A stretch of 20,669 nt of DNA, taken from Verrucomicrobiales bacterium. GTDB taxonomy: Bacteria; Verrucomicrobiota; Verrucomicrobiia; Verrucomicrobiales; DEV007. The stretch covers positions 1-20,669 of the forward strand of contig JALRFZ010000186.1 in the NCBI GenBank assembly GCA_023253615.1. Direction: 5' to 3'. A program made the position numbers and the translations under genes. The notes beneath the pieces are model-generated. The model had not been told where the DNA came from and did not search any database. It saw only the letters and a program-made list of their open reading frames with translations. Positions 1 through 7,323 of this stretch are shown in pieces. The number at the start of each line of letters is the position of its first letter. Position 1 is the first letter of the stretch.

Positions 1-1
1 C

Positions 2-493
2 CTCTCGAATCTGACGAGCAACGCGATCAAGTTCCCCGATGCCGGCGAGGTCTCGGTGACGGTGCAGGAACACCAGGCCCGGGAAAACGGCCGCTCGCGC
101 GTGCTCCTCGTGGAAGACAACAAGGTGAACCAGAAGGTGGCCCGCCTCACCCTCGGGCAGCTCGGCTGCGAAGTCACGATCGCGAACAACGGACGCGAGG
201 CGGTCGATCTCGCCGAAGGGCCTCTGCCCTTCGATCTCATCCTGATGGATGTGAACATGCCGGTGATGGATGGCTTCGAGGCCTCCACCGCGATCCGGCG
301 CCTCGATCATCCGAACGCCTCGGCCGCGATCTTCGCGATGACGGGCATGGTCTTCGAAGAGGATCGCGAACGCTGTTTTGCCGCGGGGATGAACGACGTC
401 ATCACGAAGCCCTGCTCCCTGCAGGATCTCCGACAAAGGATCGCGATGCTCCACGCGGAGCCCGAGGCCGAAGGCATCGCCCTGAGCTCCTGA
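2..493 (+). CDS. Hybrid sensor kinase/response regulator, 3' part, with most of the ATPase domain missing
   Basis: The reading frame is open from the window edge, so the 5' end is missing. The first codons encode LSNLTSNAIKF followed by GEVSVTV, a typical N-box of a histidine-kinase ATPase domain. About ten residues later a complete receiver domain begins (RVLLVEDNKVNQ). Counting from the GTG at 56, the receiver has the acidic pair E20/D21, phosphoacceptor D65 in LMDVNMPVMDG, T96 and K118 (TKP), so it should be phosphorylatable. The G1, F and G2 boxes that should lie between the N-box and the receiver are absent, so the kinase part cannot bind ATP normally if the sequence is right. A free-standing receiver starting at GTG 56 is possible but would not explain the in-frame N-box. 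It ends 15 bases from the convergent methyltransferase gene. Confidence 0.82.
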   Translation, partial: LSNLTSNAIKFPDAGEVSVTVQEHQARENGRSRVLLVEDNKVNQKVARLTLGQLGCEVTIANNGREAVDLAEGPLPFDLILMDVNMPVMDGFEASTAIRRLDHPNASAAIFAMTGMVFEEDRERCFAAGMNDVITKPCSLQDLRQRIAMLHAEPEAEGIALSS

Positions 494-508
494 GCGGAGC
501 ACCCCGGT

Positions 509-1378
509 TCATTCGAGGCGGGCTTTCGCGAAATCGACGAGGGAAAATCCGAGATCGTGCCGAGCGTCGAACTCGGCCGCGCGCTTCCCCCACTCCTCGG
601 GGCCGGGGATGGCTCCCTCGCGTGGCGCGATCACCACGAGATTCCCCGACTCCGGCACCGCGAAACGCCCCATGCCCGGAAAGACTTCGCGGATCGCGGC
701 GAGATCCTCCTCCGTCCGCGGATCGGCGGCGATGAGATTGAAGGCCACAAGCCCACCCGGCGTGAGTCGGTCGCGGAGTTGATGAAGAAACTCCCGCGTC
801 CTCAATCGGCGCGTTTTTTCCTCCAGTCCCGATGCTTCGGGAGCGCGGAGAAAGGCATCGAGGTAGATCGCGTCGTAGGTCTCCGCGGTCTCCGCGACGA
901 AGTCGAAGGCATCGGCCGTGTGCAAGTGCACCGCCGGCCCTTCCGAGATCCCGAAGTGGGAACGGGCCACCCCCACCACCGCCGGATCGATCTCCACCGC
1001 CTCGACCACGGTCGCCGGGAAATGATGTCCGAGAAATCGCACCATCCCGCCACCGCCGAGCCCGAGAATGAGGACGCGCCGCTGCGGATCGCGATGGAGC
1101 AGGGAGAGTAAGAGGCCCCGGGTGTAGCCGAGACGCAGGTTTCCGGGAGCGGCGAGGTCGACCGAGGATTGGCATTGCTCCTCGCCGGACTCGTCGACAA
1201 AGAGCAGACTCCTCACCGTGCCGCGTTCGCGAACGCGGAGGAACGAGTAAGCCGACCGCTCTTCGTGGATGACCTGGCCGTAGCGGGCCTCGGGCGACGG
1301 AAAGGCGAACCAGGCCAGCACGGCGATCGCGCCACCGAGCACGGCGACGACGAGGGAGGCGAGGGTGAGCGGCTTCAT
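509..1378 (-). CDS. Membrane-anchored spermidine-synthase-like methyltransferase
   Basis: A 289-residue protein with one N-terminal hydrophobic segment (about residues 5-26) followed by a Rossmann-type domain of the spermidine synthase/SAM-methyltransferase class. The nucleotide loop is LILGLGGGG (103-111), followed by the acidic strand EAVEIDP (126-132), TADAF (D156) and YDAIYLDAF (168-176). In true aminopropyltransferases the last motif continues with a conserved D-S-[ST]-D-P segment; here it reads LDAF, so polyamine synthesis is doubtful and a different substrate is likely. The anchor suggests the catalytic domain sits at or outside the inner membrane. The gene is divergent from prs (130-base gap) and convergent to the receiver gene. 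Family assignment is firm; substrate is unknown. Confidence 0.8.
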   Translation of the reverse strand: MKPLTLASLVVAVLGGAIAVLAWFAFPSPEARYGQVIHEERSAYSFLRVRERGTVRSLLFVDESGEEQCQSSVDLAAPGNLRLGYTRGLLLSLLHRDPQRRVLILGLGGGGMVRFLGHHFPATVVEAVEIDPAVVGVARSHFGISEGPAVHLHTADAFDFVAETAETYDAIYLDAFLRAPEASGLEEKTRRLRTREFLHQLRDRLTPGGLVAFNLIAADPRTEEDLAAIREVFPGMGRFAVPESGNLVVIAPREGAIPGPEEWGKRAAEFDARHDLGFSLVDFAKARLE

Positions 1379-1508
1379 TTCCGGTGGGAAGCGCGAAGAT
1401 AACCCCTCCCGCGCCGAAACGCCCGTCCCGATTCACCATTCGGTGCGCCTTTCCCGCCGGGACATTTTCGCTGGCGTTTTGTAACGTTTTCGCGAGGATG
1501 GCTCCGTC
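1379..1508. promoter_or_regulatory. Divergent intergenic region between methyltransferase and prs
   Basis: This 130-base gap must hold the start signals for both divergent genes. On the + strand GGGACA (1459-1464) is separated by 17 bases from TAACGT (1482-1487), a weak sigma-70-like pair that would start the prs transcript very near its ribosome binding site. The GAGGA at 1494-1498, ten bases before the ATG at 1509, supports the prs start. No convincing promoter was seen on the - strand. Confidence 0.3.
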
Positions 1509-2447
1509 ATGCACCTCGACCTACGCATTTTCAGCGGAACCGCCCACCCCGAGCTCGCCGACGAGATCGCCGGCTATCTTGGCGTGCGTCGTTCGGACGC
1601 CACCGTGAAGTCGTTTCCGGACGGCGAGACCTTCGTGAAGATCAACGAAAACATCCGCAAACGCGACATTTTCATCGTGCAGCCGACCTGCCCGCCGACG
1701 AACCAGAATCTGATGGAGCTGCTCATCATGGTCGATGCGGCGAAACGCGCCAGCGCCGAGAGCATCACCGCCGTGATCCCCTTCTTCGGCTACGCCCGGC
1801 AGGACCGGAAAGACCAGCCCCGCGTGCCCATCACCGCGAAACTCGTCGCGAATCTCCTCACCGCCGCCGGCGTCACCCGCGTGCTGACGATCGATCTCCA
1901 CGCCGGCCAGATCCAGGGATTCTTCGACATCCCGGTCGATCATCTCTACGCCATGCCGGTGCTGATCAAGTATTTGCGTGACAAGGGCGTCTCCGACAAC
2001 CTCGTCGTCGTCTCCCCCGATGTCGGCGGCATGAAAATGGCCCACGCCTATTCCAAAGCGCTCGGCACCCCCCTCGCGATCGTCGCGAAAAACCGCGTCA
2101 GCGCCACCGAGGTGGAGGCCATCAGCCTGATCGGCGAAGTCGAGGGCAAGGACGTCCTCCTCGTCGACGACATCTCCGAGACCGCCGGCACCCTCACCTC
2201 GGCGGCCCGCCTCCTGCGCCAACGGGGAGCCAAACGCATCTTCGCGGGCGTCTCCCACGCCGTCCTCGGCGACCAGGGCCGCCAGCGCATCGCCGAATCG
2301 GAGATCGAGGAGCTCATTTCCACGAACAGCACCCCCTACGCCGTCGGCGAGAAGGTGAAAACCGTGAGTGTGGCGGAGATTCTGGGCGAGGCGATCCGCC
2401 GGATCCACTTCGGGGAATCGGTCACATCTCTCTTTGACATTTCCTGA
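1509..2447 (+). CDS. prs: Ribose-phosphate pyrophosphokinase (PRPP synthetase)
   Basis: A 312-residue cytoplasmic enzyme that transfers pyrophosphate from ATP to ribose 5-phosphate, giving PRPP for purine, pyrimidine, histidine, tryptophan and NAD synthesis. Length is normal for class I enzymes. Visible motifs: SFPDGE near the N-terminus, FFGYARQDRK (92-101) for ATP binding, DLHAGQIQGFFD (129-140), the catalytic flexible loop with K194 and R196 (AKNR), and the PRPP/ribose-phosphate loop VDDISETAGT (219-228), where many homologues have VDDMIDTAGT. GAGGA ten bases upstream supports the start. Its product supplies PRPP to histidine synthesis, and a histidine gene (hisA) lies 1.8 kb downstream. 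The rplY promoter begins inside its last codons. Confidence 0.97.
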   Translation: MHLDLRIFSGTAHPELADEIAGYLGVRRSDATVKSFPDGETFVKINENIRKRDIFIVQPTCPPTNQNLMELLIMVDAAKRASAESITAVIPFFGYARQDRKDQPRVPITAKLVANLLTAAGVTRVLTIDLHAGQIQGFFDIPVDHLYAMPVLIKYLRDKGVSDNLVVVSPDVGGMKMAHAYSKALGTPLAIVAKNRVSATEVEAISLIGEVEGKDVLLVDDISETAGTLTSAARLLRQRGAKRIFAGVSHAVLGDQGRQRIAESEIEELISTNSTPYAVGEKVKTVSVAEILGEAIRRIHFGESVTSLFDIS

Positions 2448-2462
2448 GGGGTCGCCTAGATT
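2434..2462 (+). promoter_or_regulatory. Near-consensus sigma-70 promoter for rplY
   Basis: TTGACA at 2434-2439 and TAGATT at 2457-2462 are separated by exactly 17 bases: a perfect -35 box and a five-of-six -10 box. The -35 box lies within the last codons of prs. The expected transcription start near 2469 gives an rplY leader of about 60 bases that contains the hairpin at 2477-2494. It would let rplY be transcribed independently of prs. Confidence 0.75.
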
Positions 2463-2476
2463 CCCCGCCCCCTGAC

Positions 2477-2494
2477 CCCCGGCCGGAACCGGGG
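2477..2494 (+). promoter_or_regulatory. Leader hairpin upstream of rplY
   Basis: CCCCGG and CCGGGG form a perfect 6-bp stem around a 6-base loop. No T-run follows, so it is not a standard terminator. It falls in the predicted 5' leader of the rplY mRNA and could affect stability or act as a translational control site; that role is inference. Confidence 0.45.
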
Positions 2495-2527
2495 AGGGCG
2501 TATTCCAATCTGAAACACACCGGAACG

Positions 2528-3109
2528 ATGGCCAAACAAGAAACTCTCCAAGCCGAAAAACGCGACGTCAAAGGCACGACCGCCTCGAAGCGCCTTCGCC
2601 GCGCCGGTGTCGTCCCCGCCGTGATCTACGGTGGCAATTCCGACGCGCTCATCCAGCTCGACGGCAAGTCTTTCACCGATCTCGCCCGCAAACACAGCGC
2701 CAACTTCCTCGTGAACATCGAGGTGTCCGGTGATAAGGGCAAACTCGCGATCGTGCAGGACATCCAGCGCAACCCCCTCAATGGTTCGCTCATCCACGTC
2801 GATTTCCGCGCTGTCACCGAGAACGACACCATCCACGCCGTCGTCCCGATCGAGCTCCACGGCGAGCCCGTCGGCGTGAAAGCCGGTGGCCTCCTCGAGC
2901 AGCTCGTGCACGAGATCGAGATCCACTGCCGCCCCGCCGATCTCCCCGAGAAGCTGATCAACGAGGTCGAAGGCCTCGAGCTCGGCCAGGCCCTCAAGGT
3001 GGCCGACCTCAACCTGCCGAAGGGTGTCACCGTGAAGATGGACGGCGAAGTGCTCGTCGCCATCATCAACCAGACCCGCGCCTCGGTCTCCCAGAGCAAC
3101 GCCTCCTGA
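2528..3109 (+). CDS. rplY: 50S ribosomal protein L25 / general stress protein Ctc
   Basis: A 193-residue protein with the two-domain long form (TL5/Ctc): an N-terminal L25 domain that binds 5S rRNA (about residues 1-92, with the typical RRAGVVPAVIYGG near 25-37) and a C-terminal beta domain (about 95-185) containing VPIELHGEPVGVKAGG. It acts in the large ribosomal subunit. The ATG has only a weak CGGA upstream, consistent with poor Shine-Dalgarno use here. The prs-rplY order is common in bacteria; the pth gene that often follows is absent. It has its own promoter (2434-2462) and is closed by the terminator at 3151-3176. Confidence 0.96.
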   Translation: MAKQETLQAEKRDVKGTTASKRLRRAGVVPAVIYGGNSDALIQLDGKSFTDLARKHSANFLVNIEVSGDKGKLAIVQDIQRNPLNGSLIHVDFRAVTENDTIHAVVPIELHGEPVGVKAGGLLEQLVHEIEIHCRPADLPEKLINEVEGLELGQALKVADLNLPKGVTVKMDGEVLVAIINQTRASVSQSNAS

Positions 3110-3145
3110 TCCCCCCGGGAAGCCGTTTTGGCAATCAACCCTTTG

Positions 3146-3176
3146 AAAAAGCCCCGGTTCCGACCGGGGCTTTTTT
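3146..3176 (+). terminator. Rho-independent terminator after rplY
   Basis: GCCCCGGT (3151-3158) and ACCGGGGC (3163-3170) form a perfect 8-bp stem with a TCCG loop, followed directly by six T (3171-3176). Five A precede the stem (3146-3150), so it could also work on the - strand. It lies only 20 bases before the glycosyltransferase start codon. Confidence 0.93.
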
Positions 3177-3196
3177 GTTTTCCCCCTCCCCTCGGC

Positions 3197-4225
3197 ATGA
3201 GCTCACTCTCCGTCTCCGTCGTGATGCCGGCCAGGAACGCGGAGAAGACGATCGCGGCTTCCGTGGCGAGCCTGCGGGCGCAAGACCTCGGCGACTTCGA
3301 GATCGTGCTGGTCGATCACGCCTCGGACGATGGCACCGGTGCGATCCTGGCCCGGCTGGCCCGCGAGGACAAACGGATCCGCGTCCATCGATGGGACGGT
3401 GCCTTCGTCGGGGCCGCCAATCTCGCCTGGCAGGCGGCCACCGGTGATCTCATCGCCCGGATGGATGCCGACGATATCGCCCACCCCGCCCGGCTCAGGG
3501 TGCAGCGCGATTTTCTCGAGGCCCATCCCGACCTCGCCGGCTGTGGGACGCTCGTCCGCATCCGGAAGCGGCTGGAGAACGGCGACCTCGCCCCCGCCGA
3601 CGGAGGCTACCAGCGCTACGAACGCTGGATCAACGGAGTCGTTTCGACGGAGGCGATCGCCGCCGAGCGTTTCGTCGACAGTCCCCTTCCGAATCCCACG
3701 ATGATGCTCCGGCGCGAAGTACTCGTTGCGGCCGGCGGCTACGCCGATCCCGAGTGGGCCGAGGATTACGATCTCTGGCTGCGACTTCTCGAGCAAGGGC
3801 ATCGTCTCGGGAAAGTGCCCGAGGTCCTCCTCGATTGGCTCGATGGACCGACCCGCGCGACCCGCTCGCTGGGTCGTTATTCCCTCGCCCGATTCCAAGA
3901 AGCGAAAGCCCATTATCTTTCCCGCCATCCCCTGGTGCGGGAGAAGGGTGTCGTCATTTGTGGTGCCGGCCCCACCGGCAAGGACCTCGCGAGGCGCCTG
4001 CGTCGTCACGAGGTGGTGATCCACGCCTTTCTCGAAGTGAACCAACGCCAGATCGGCCAGCGCATCGCGGGCCTTCCCGTGCTCGCCTCCGACCGCGCCG
4101 CCGAATTCACCGGCCTCACCGTGATGCTCTCCGCCGCCGGACGCGCCCCCGCCCGCGAAACCATCCGCCAACTCATCACCAGCGCCGGATTTGTGGAAGG
4201 CCGGGACTTTTTCTGCGTCGCTTGA
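3197..4225 (+). CDS. Family 2 glycosyltransferase with C-terminal Rossmann-like domain
   Basis: I start it at ATG 3197 (342 residues) because an in-frame TTG at 3128 would read through the rplY terminator. Residues 1-230 form a GT-A fold: SVVMPARNAE (7-16), DDGTG near 44-48, the metal-binding DAD at 90-92 in ARMDADD, and the acceptor-site motif EDYDLW (189-194). Residues 251-342 begin with GVVICGAGPTGK, a nucleotide-binding loop as in sugar-dehydrogenase or PglD-like domains, and continue as a compact alpha/beta domain. The protein probably adds a sugar to a surface polysaccharide or lipid on the cytoplasmic side of the inner membrane; no membrane segment is visible. Donor and acceptor are unknown. 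Its promoter is unclear because a terminator sits just upstream. Confidence 0.88.
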   Translation: MSSLSVSVVMPARNAEKTIAASVASLRAQDLGDFEIVLVDHASDDGTGAILARLAREDKRIRVHRWDGAFVGAANLAWQAATGDLIARMDADDIAHPARLRVQRDFLEAHPDLAGCGTLVRIRKRLENGDLAPADGGYQRYERWINGVVSTEAIAAERFVDSPLPNPTMMLRREVLVAAGGYADPEWAEDYDLWLRLLEQGHRLGKVPEVLLDWLDGPTRATRSLGRYSLARFQEAKAHYLSRHPLVREKGVVICGAGPTGKDLARRLRRHEVVIHAFLEVNQRQIGQRIAGLPVLASDRAAEFTGLTVMLSAAGRAPARETIRQLITSAGFVEGRDFFCVA

Positions 4226-4234
4226 GGCTTCTTG

Positions 4235-4262
4235 CCTTTTACCTTTCACTTTTTACCTTTTA
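4235..4262 (+). repeat. Degenerate heptamer tandem repeat, four copies
   Basis: Four consecutive 7-base units fit the consensus CCTTTTA: 4235-4241 exact, 4242-4248 (CCTTTCA), 4249-4255 (CTTTTTA) and 4256-4262 exact. The stretch is almost pure pyrimidine on the + strand, in sharp contrast to the GC-rich surroundings, and fills the gap between the glycosyltransferase and hisA. It is not a multiple-of-three unit inside a gene, so it is a genuine intergenic microrepeat. Confidence 0.8.
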
Positions 4263-4271
4263 CTCTCAGGA

Positions 4272-5063
4272 ATGCCCCGCCGCGCCCAGTTCCGCCCCTG
4301 CATCGACCTCCACGAAGGCCGCGTGAAGCAGATCGTCGGCGGCACGCTCGATTCGGAGACCGAATCGCTGAAAACGAATTTCGTGAGCGATCGTCCCGCC
4401 TCCTGGTTCGCGGCGCGGTATGCGGAAGACGGCCTGCGCGGCGGCCACGTCATCCAGCTCGGCCCGGGCAATACCACTGCGGCCCGTGAAGCCCTCGCCG
4501 CCTATCCCGGTGGTCTCCAGCTCGGCGGCGGCATCACCGCCGACAACGCGGCGGAGTGGCTCGAGGCGGGCGCCTCGCACGTCATCGCCACTTCCTTCCT
4601 CTTCGACAAGGAAGGCCGCTTCCAGCCCGGTCACCTCGACCGGCTCCTCGCCGAGACGGGACGTGAGAGACTCGTCATCGATCTCAGTTGCCGCCGTCGC
4701 GACGGGGGCTGGATCGTGGCGATGAACCGCTGGCAGACCCTCACCGATCTCGCGGTGACACCCGAAACACTCGACGCCCTGGCGGAATCCTGCGACGAAT
4801 TCCTCATCCACGCCGCCGATGTCGAGGGAAAATGCCAAGGCATCGACGGAGATTTGGTGCGAATGTTAGGCTCCTGGGGTGGGATCCCGATGACCTACGC
4901 CGGCGGCGCGTCCTCCTTCGCCGATCTCGAACTCGTCGATCGCCTCGGCGGTGGCAAGGTCGATCTCACCATCGGCAGCGCCCTCGATCTGTTCGGCGGC
5001 GATGGCGTGAGGTATGAAGATTGTGTGGCGTGGAACCGGGGCGCGGGCCACTCCGATCACTGA
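4272..5063 (+). CDS. hisA: HisA of the eukaryote-like subfamily (ProFAR isomerase)
   Basis: A 263-residue cytoplasmic TIM-barrel enzyme of histidine synthesis that isomerises ProFAR to PRFAR. The sequence follows fungal/plant HIS6: CIDLHEGRVKQIVGGT (10-25), KTNFVS (34-39), LGPGN (63-67), QLGGGI (83-88), VIDLSCRR (135-142), IVAMNRWQTLTD (148-159), EFLIHAADVEG (176-186) and YAGGA (209-213). Expected catalytic acids are D12 and D137. The length matches yeast HIS6 (261) rather than bacterial HisA (about 240-245). I chose ATG 4272 because it places CIDLHEG at the usual distance from the N-terminus; upstream in-frame starts would translate the heptamer repeat. The nearest purine stretch (AGGA) lies only one or two bases before the ATG, so no good Shine-Dalgarno is seen. 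No other his gene is nearby. It overlaps the convergent gene by 7 bases. Confidence 0.93.
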   Translation: MPRRAQFRPCIDLHEGRVKQIVGGTLDSETESLKTNFVSDRPASWFAARYAEDGLRGGHVIQLGPGNTTAAREALAAYPGGLQLGGGITADNAAEWLEAGASHVIATSFLFDKEGRFQPGHLDRLLAETGRERLVIDLSCRRRDGGWIVAMNRWQTLTDLAVTPETLDALAESCDEFLIHAADVEGKCQGIDGDLVRMLGSWGGIPMTYAGGASSFADLELVDRLGGGKVDLTIGSALDLFGGDGVRYEDCVAWNRGAGHSDH

Positions 5064-7318
5064 GGCGAACGGAAGCTTCGTTCGAGGTAACCCACGGTCA
5101 GTCGCCACAACCAGGTCCCGAGGGCTTCCGTTCCGGCACCTTGGTAGCGTGCGTGGCCCCATTCCCCCTCTTTCAATCCTGCGGACTCTTTCGTGGAGGC
5201 ATGCAGGGTGAAGCGGGGTCGGAGCAGCTCGAGTCCCTCGCGCGAGGCTTCGGGGCGGATCGTGTCATTCTCTCCCGCCGGCCCGGCGCCTCCCGTGCCC
5301 CGGGCAAGACCACCGCCGCGGATGGCGCTCTCTTTTTGATCGAGTCCCCGGACGGGCAGAGGTCCGCCCGCGGAGGATGCGAGCACGGGACTGGGAATGG
5401 CGAGGGACGCCCGTGAATCGGCGCGCAGAAATTCGGCCTGGTAACGCCCGCGCCTCCCGGCGAGGCGGATCTCGAAGGGCTGAGGTTCCGAGGCGAGGCC
5501 GGGGGCGATGCGTTGGAAATCCTGCTGTCGCAGGGAGATGAGGAATCCGGCGGGCTCGTCGGGGATGACGGTGACGACGGGTATTCCCGTGGCAAACCAG
5601 GCGTCCAATCGGTCCGCGAGATCGGGCGCGTGAACACGACCGGCGACCGGGGCGGTGAGATCGAGACCATCGAGACGCACCCGCTGGGCCCCGACCTTTT
5701 CCCGCAGTCCGTCCGCTTTCGCCTTCTCGGCCTGCCATTCATCGAAACGGTCGCCCATGTAGTGGCCGCGCGCCTTGGCTTCGGACCACGCCAGCTCGGC
5801 CTCGAGCGTTTTGAGCCGCGCGGTTTCTTCCTCGTTGCGGAGGGTGACGAGGGCGGCACCGGCCTCGACCCGGCTGCCGTCGGGTTTATGGATCGTGGCG
5901 AGAAATCCCGGGGCTGCGGCGCGGATCACGGCCTTGCCGGGATATTCGACGACGGCATATCCCTCGGCCGTGGGGTTCACGGGGATGGCGACGAGGGCGA
6001 CGGCGAGCACCGCCACGGCCAACCCGATCCGCCACGAGGCGCTGCGCCAGGGGATTTTGACGAGCGCGTCCGACGCCTGAAAGGAGGTGACGAGGGAGTG
6101 GACGAGCCCGGCCAGAAACAGCACGACGCTGAGCGCCAGCGCGAAAAGCCCCATGCCTTGGAAAAGGTTCGCGGCGAGGGCGAGCAATCCGATCATGATG
6201 ACGATGCGCCAGATCCAGGAAAGGAATCCATAGGTGGCGTAGAGAAAAAACCGCTTTCTCAGCACGGGGGCGAGAGTCTGCTTGCCCGTTCCGAGAAAGA
6301 GGCGGCGGTTCAGCCAGGCGAAGGTCTGTTGCCCCCGCTGCCCGAGATTCCGCACATCGAGCAGGTCGGAGAGAATGTAATAGCCGTCGAACCGCATCAG
6401 GGGATTGGCGTTGAAAAGGAGGGTCACGAACGATGCCGAGACGAGAAGATTGAAGGCGACTTCCTTCATCGTGCCGGGGTCGGCCTGCAGCCAATAATGC
6501 AGGGCGGCGACGGCGACGAGGAGCTCGACGTACATCCCGGCACCGGCGACGAGGATGCGGTGCCAGCGGTTCGCGAAGCCCCAGCTCGAAGTCGCGTCGA
6601 TGTAGGTGAGCGGCGAGATCCAGACGATGAGCTGCACCCCCCATTCCGGGACGACCCCACCGAACTTCTGGCAGGCGATGCCGTGGGCCAGCTCGTGGAT
6701 GATTTTGAGGAACACCGTCGCGGCGATGAGCCAGAACCAGTTCGCCGGGATCAGGGCGCGCGAAGATGCCTCGAACAGCGTCTCGTGGTTCGTGATCGCG
6801 AGCACCGCGCCGTAGACGAGCGCACCGAGCCCGGCGAGGAGCGCTCCCGGCGAGAAAGCCCAGGCCAGCAGTCCTGTCAGCGGGCGGAGAAAGGCATCCG
6901 GCGAACCGAGGGGGAGTTTCAGGAAGAACAACCGCAGCAGCGATTTCTTCTTTTTCTTCGGCATCAGCTCCTCGGCGTGGGCGAGGCGGCGATCCGCCTG
7001 TCCCGATTCCGATGGCTCGAAAAGATGGTGGTCGATGACCCAGCGCAGGAGCGACTCGATCTCGCTCTCCGAGAGGGAATCCTGCCGGTTGCTGCGCTCC
7101 GCGAGGATTTGCGCGGCGGGTTTGGTGCCGTCGAGCGAGCGCAGGAAGCGATACTCGGGCACGCCGATCTGGTGATAGGCCCGGTTGATGCGATCCTCGA
7201 CGACGTAGGTGGGCCGTCCCTCGACCATCTGAAAGTGGAAGACGAGGTCGTCGCGCAGCTTCGGCCGGGCGGTGTCCCAGGTGAGGACGGCGTGGTCGGC
7301 TTGGTCGGCGGAGGTCAT
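5057..7318 (-). CDS. PqqD-like / M50 site-2-protease-like / HlyD-like fusion, export-system inner-membrane component
   Basis: The predicted 753-residue protein starts at ATG 7318, five bases after the stop of the upstream adaptor, so translation is probably coupled. Residues 1-105 resemble a PqqD-type winged-helix domain, as used to bind leader peptides. After a lysine run (121-125), several membrane segments lie between about 145 and 445. They carry both zinc-protease signatures: HELAH (208-212) and NPLMRFDG (305-312), with D311 the expected third ligand, so the site looks intact. Residues 450-600 form a biotinyl-lipoyl/HlyD sandwich with a helical insert (about 500-550), followed by a beta region. 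The architecture resembles YydH-type M50/HlyD proteins of peptide-export clusters. I infer it receives or processes exported protein at the inner membrane. Whether it cleaves anything is unknown. The 3' end overlaps hisA. Confidence 0.87.
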   Translation of the reverse strand: MTSADQADHAVLTWDTARPKLRDDLVFHFQMVEGRPTYVVEDRINRAYHQIGVPEYRFLRSLDGTKPAAQILAERSNRQDSLSESEIESLLRWVIDHHLFEPSESGQADRRLAHAEELMPKKKKKSLLRLFFLKLPLGSPDAFLRPLTGLLAWAFSPGALLAGLGALVYGAVLAITNHETLFEASSRALIPANWFWLIAATVFLKIIHELAHGIACQKFGGVVPEWGVQLIVWISPLTYIDATSSWGFANRWHRILVAGAGMYVELLVAVAALHYWLQADPGTMKEVAFNLLVSASFVTLLFNANPLMRFDGYYILSDLLDVRNLGQRGQQTFAWLNRRLFLGTGKQTLAPVLRKRFFLYATYGFLSWIWRIVIMIGLLALAANLFQGMGLFALALSVVLFLAGLVHSLVTSFQASDALVKIPWRSASWRIGLAVAVLAVALVAIPVNPTAEGYAVVEYPGKAVIRAAAPGFLATIHKPDGSRVEAGAALVTLRNEEETARLKTLEAELAWSEAKARGHYMGDRFDEWQAEKAKADGLREKVGAQRVRLDGLDLTAPVAGRVHAPDLADRLDAWFATGIPVVTVIPDEPAGFLISLRQQDFQRIAPGLASEPQPFEIRLAGRRGRYQAEFLRADSRASLAIPSPVLASSAGGPLPVRGLDQKESAIRGGGLARGTGGAGPAGENDTIRPEASREGLELLRPRFTLHASTKESAGLKEGEWGHARYQGAGTEALGTWLWRLTVGYLERSFRSPQ

Positions 7319-7323
7319 GGCGA

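Noticed and set aside
486..500. Small hairpin (GCTCC/GGAGC) at the end of the receiver gene as a terminator
   Set aside because: The stem is only 5 bp and no T-run follows on either strand.
3128..3196. Earlier in-frame TTG start for the glycosyltransferase at 3128
   Set aside because: It would translate through the strong rplY terminator hairpin and add 23 residues not typical of the family; ATG 3197 places the first strand correctly.
4191..4271. N-terminal extension of HisA from an upstream in-frame start
   Set aside because: The extension would overlap the preceding gene and translate the heptamer repeat; family N-termini match the ATG at 4272.
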